From a virus, in the IMG/VR virus record IMGVR_UViG_3300035034_000707, positions 21,130-85,129 of that record: a DNA stretch of 64,000 nt; one strand, 5' to 3'. The translations under genes were made by a program, and so were the position numbers. The stretch's first letter is position 1. Each line of letters starts with the position of its first letter. The notes under the pieces were generated by a model. The model saw nothing but the letters and a program-made list of their open reading frames with translations. It had not been told where the DNA came from and did not search any database. This document shows positions 63,932 to 64,000 of the stretch, one piece after another.

Positions 63932-64000
63932 ATGAACGACTTCATCCATATCAGCACCGCTATCGAACGCCTCTTCCACGGCGCGGACCTGAAACCCACC
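63932..64000 (+). CDS. Hypothetical protein, 3' end outside window
   Basis: Only the first 23 residues are visible (MNDFIHISTAIERLFHG and on). A full expression unit precedes it: 16-bp element, promoter and TTGGAGA ribosome binding site. Too short to assign. Confidence 0.7.
   Translation, partial: MNDFIHISTAIERLFHGADLKPT

Noticed and set aside
1-64000. CRISPR array, transposon or integrase
   Set aside because: No regularly spaced direct repeats, no transposase or site-specific recombinase motif, and no terminal inverted repeats were seen. Intein homing endonucleases are the only mobile elements supported.
1-64000. tRNA genes
   Set aside because: No cloverleaf with a TTCAA/TTCGA T-loop and CCA-end pattern was noticed in the non-coding gaps. 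A tRNAscan run would be decisive.

Overview
The window is a contiguous piece of a tailed double-stranded DNA bacteriophage genome (siphovirus-like). It is GC-rich, very densely coded, and almost every gene is on the + strand; one small gene at 55345-55617 is on the minus strand. The host is probably an alphaproteobacterium. The distal tail block (DUF2460, DUF2163, NlpC/P60 peptidase, giant tail hub protein) has the same order and families as the end of the Rhodobacter gene transfer agent cluster and of Rhodobacterales siphophages. I see no integrase, excisionase, cI-type repressor, insertion sequence, CRISPR array or tRNA. Major capsid and major tail genes are not here; the window opens inside the tape-measure gene, so they lie outside it.

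Layout. 1-10655: tape-measure C-terminus, GTA-like baseplate/hub genes and three putative adhesins, including SPRY-like and discoidin-like proteins. 10719-12284: lysis cassette (muramidase with a C-terminal membrane anchor, i-spanin, and an overlapping o-spanin in another frame). 12287-16708: six genes for glycan or methyl transfer. 16705-16822: a promoter and terminator bracket about 80 nt with no ORF, a candidate small RNA. 16892-30000: replication and recombination (replication-initiator-like protein, a degenerate loader-like protein, DnaB-like helicase, primase, SSB, SF2 helicase, RecA, two PD-(D/E)XK nucleases, RuvC-like resolvase). 31446-35778: a cassette of three ParB-like proteins, two methyltransferase-like proteins and a PAPS-reductase-like ATP pyrophosphatase, possibly for DNA modification. 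35843-38133: terminase. 38130-45104: glycosyltransferase-like, PPDK-like, CsrA-like and two tyrosine-phosphatase-like proteins. 45101-49387: a family A DNA polymerase interrupted by two inteins. 49387-53449: portal, DUF4031 protein, and a Mu F-like head protein fused to an ADP-ribosyltransferase-like domain. 53481-64000: small accessory genes, two exported proteins, an AT-hook protein, RNase H and a degenerate phosphohexomutase.

Regulation stands out. About twenty sigma-70-type promoters share one pattern: TTGACnAAC, a spacer of exactly 17 bp to a TAGGnT-like -10, a start region reading roughly ACACCACAACC, then a TTGGAGA-type ribosome binding site. A separate 16-bp two-fold symmetric element, GTGnnCnTAnGnnCAC, occurs at least fifteen times. 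At four promoters it sits 5-7 bp upstream of the -35. Together they suggest a phage-wide regulon run by an unidentified dimeric DNA-binding protein.

All functional calls come from reading protein motifs by eye. No database search was run.
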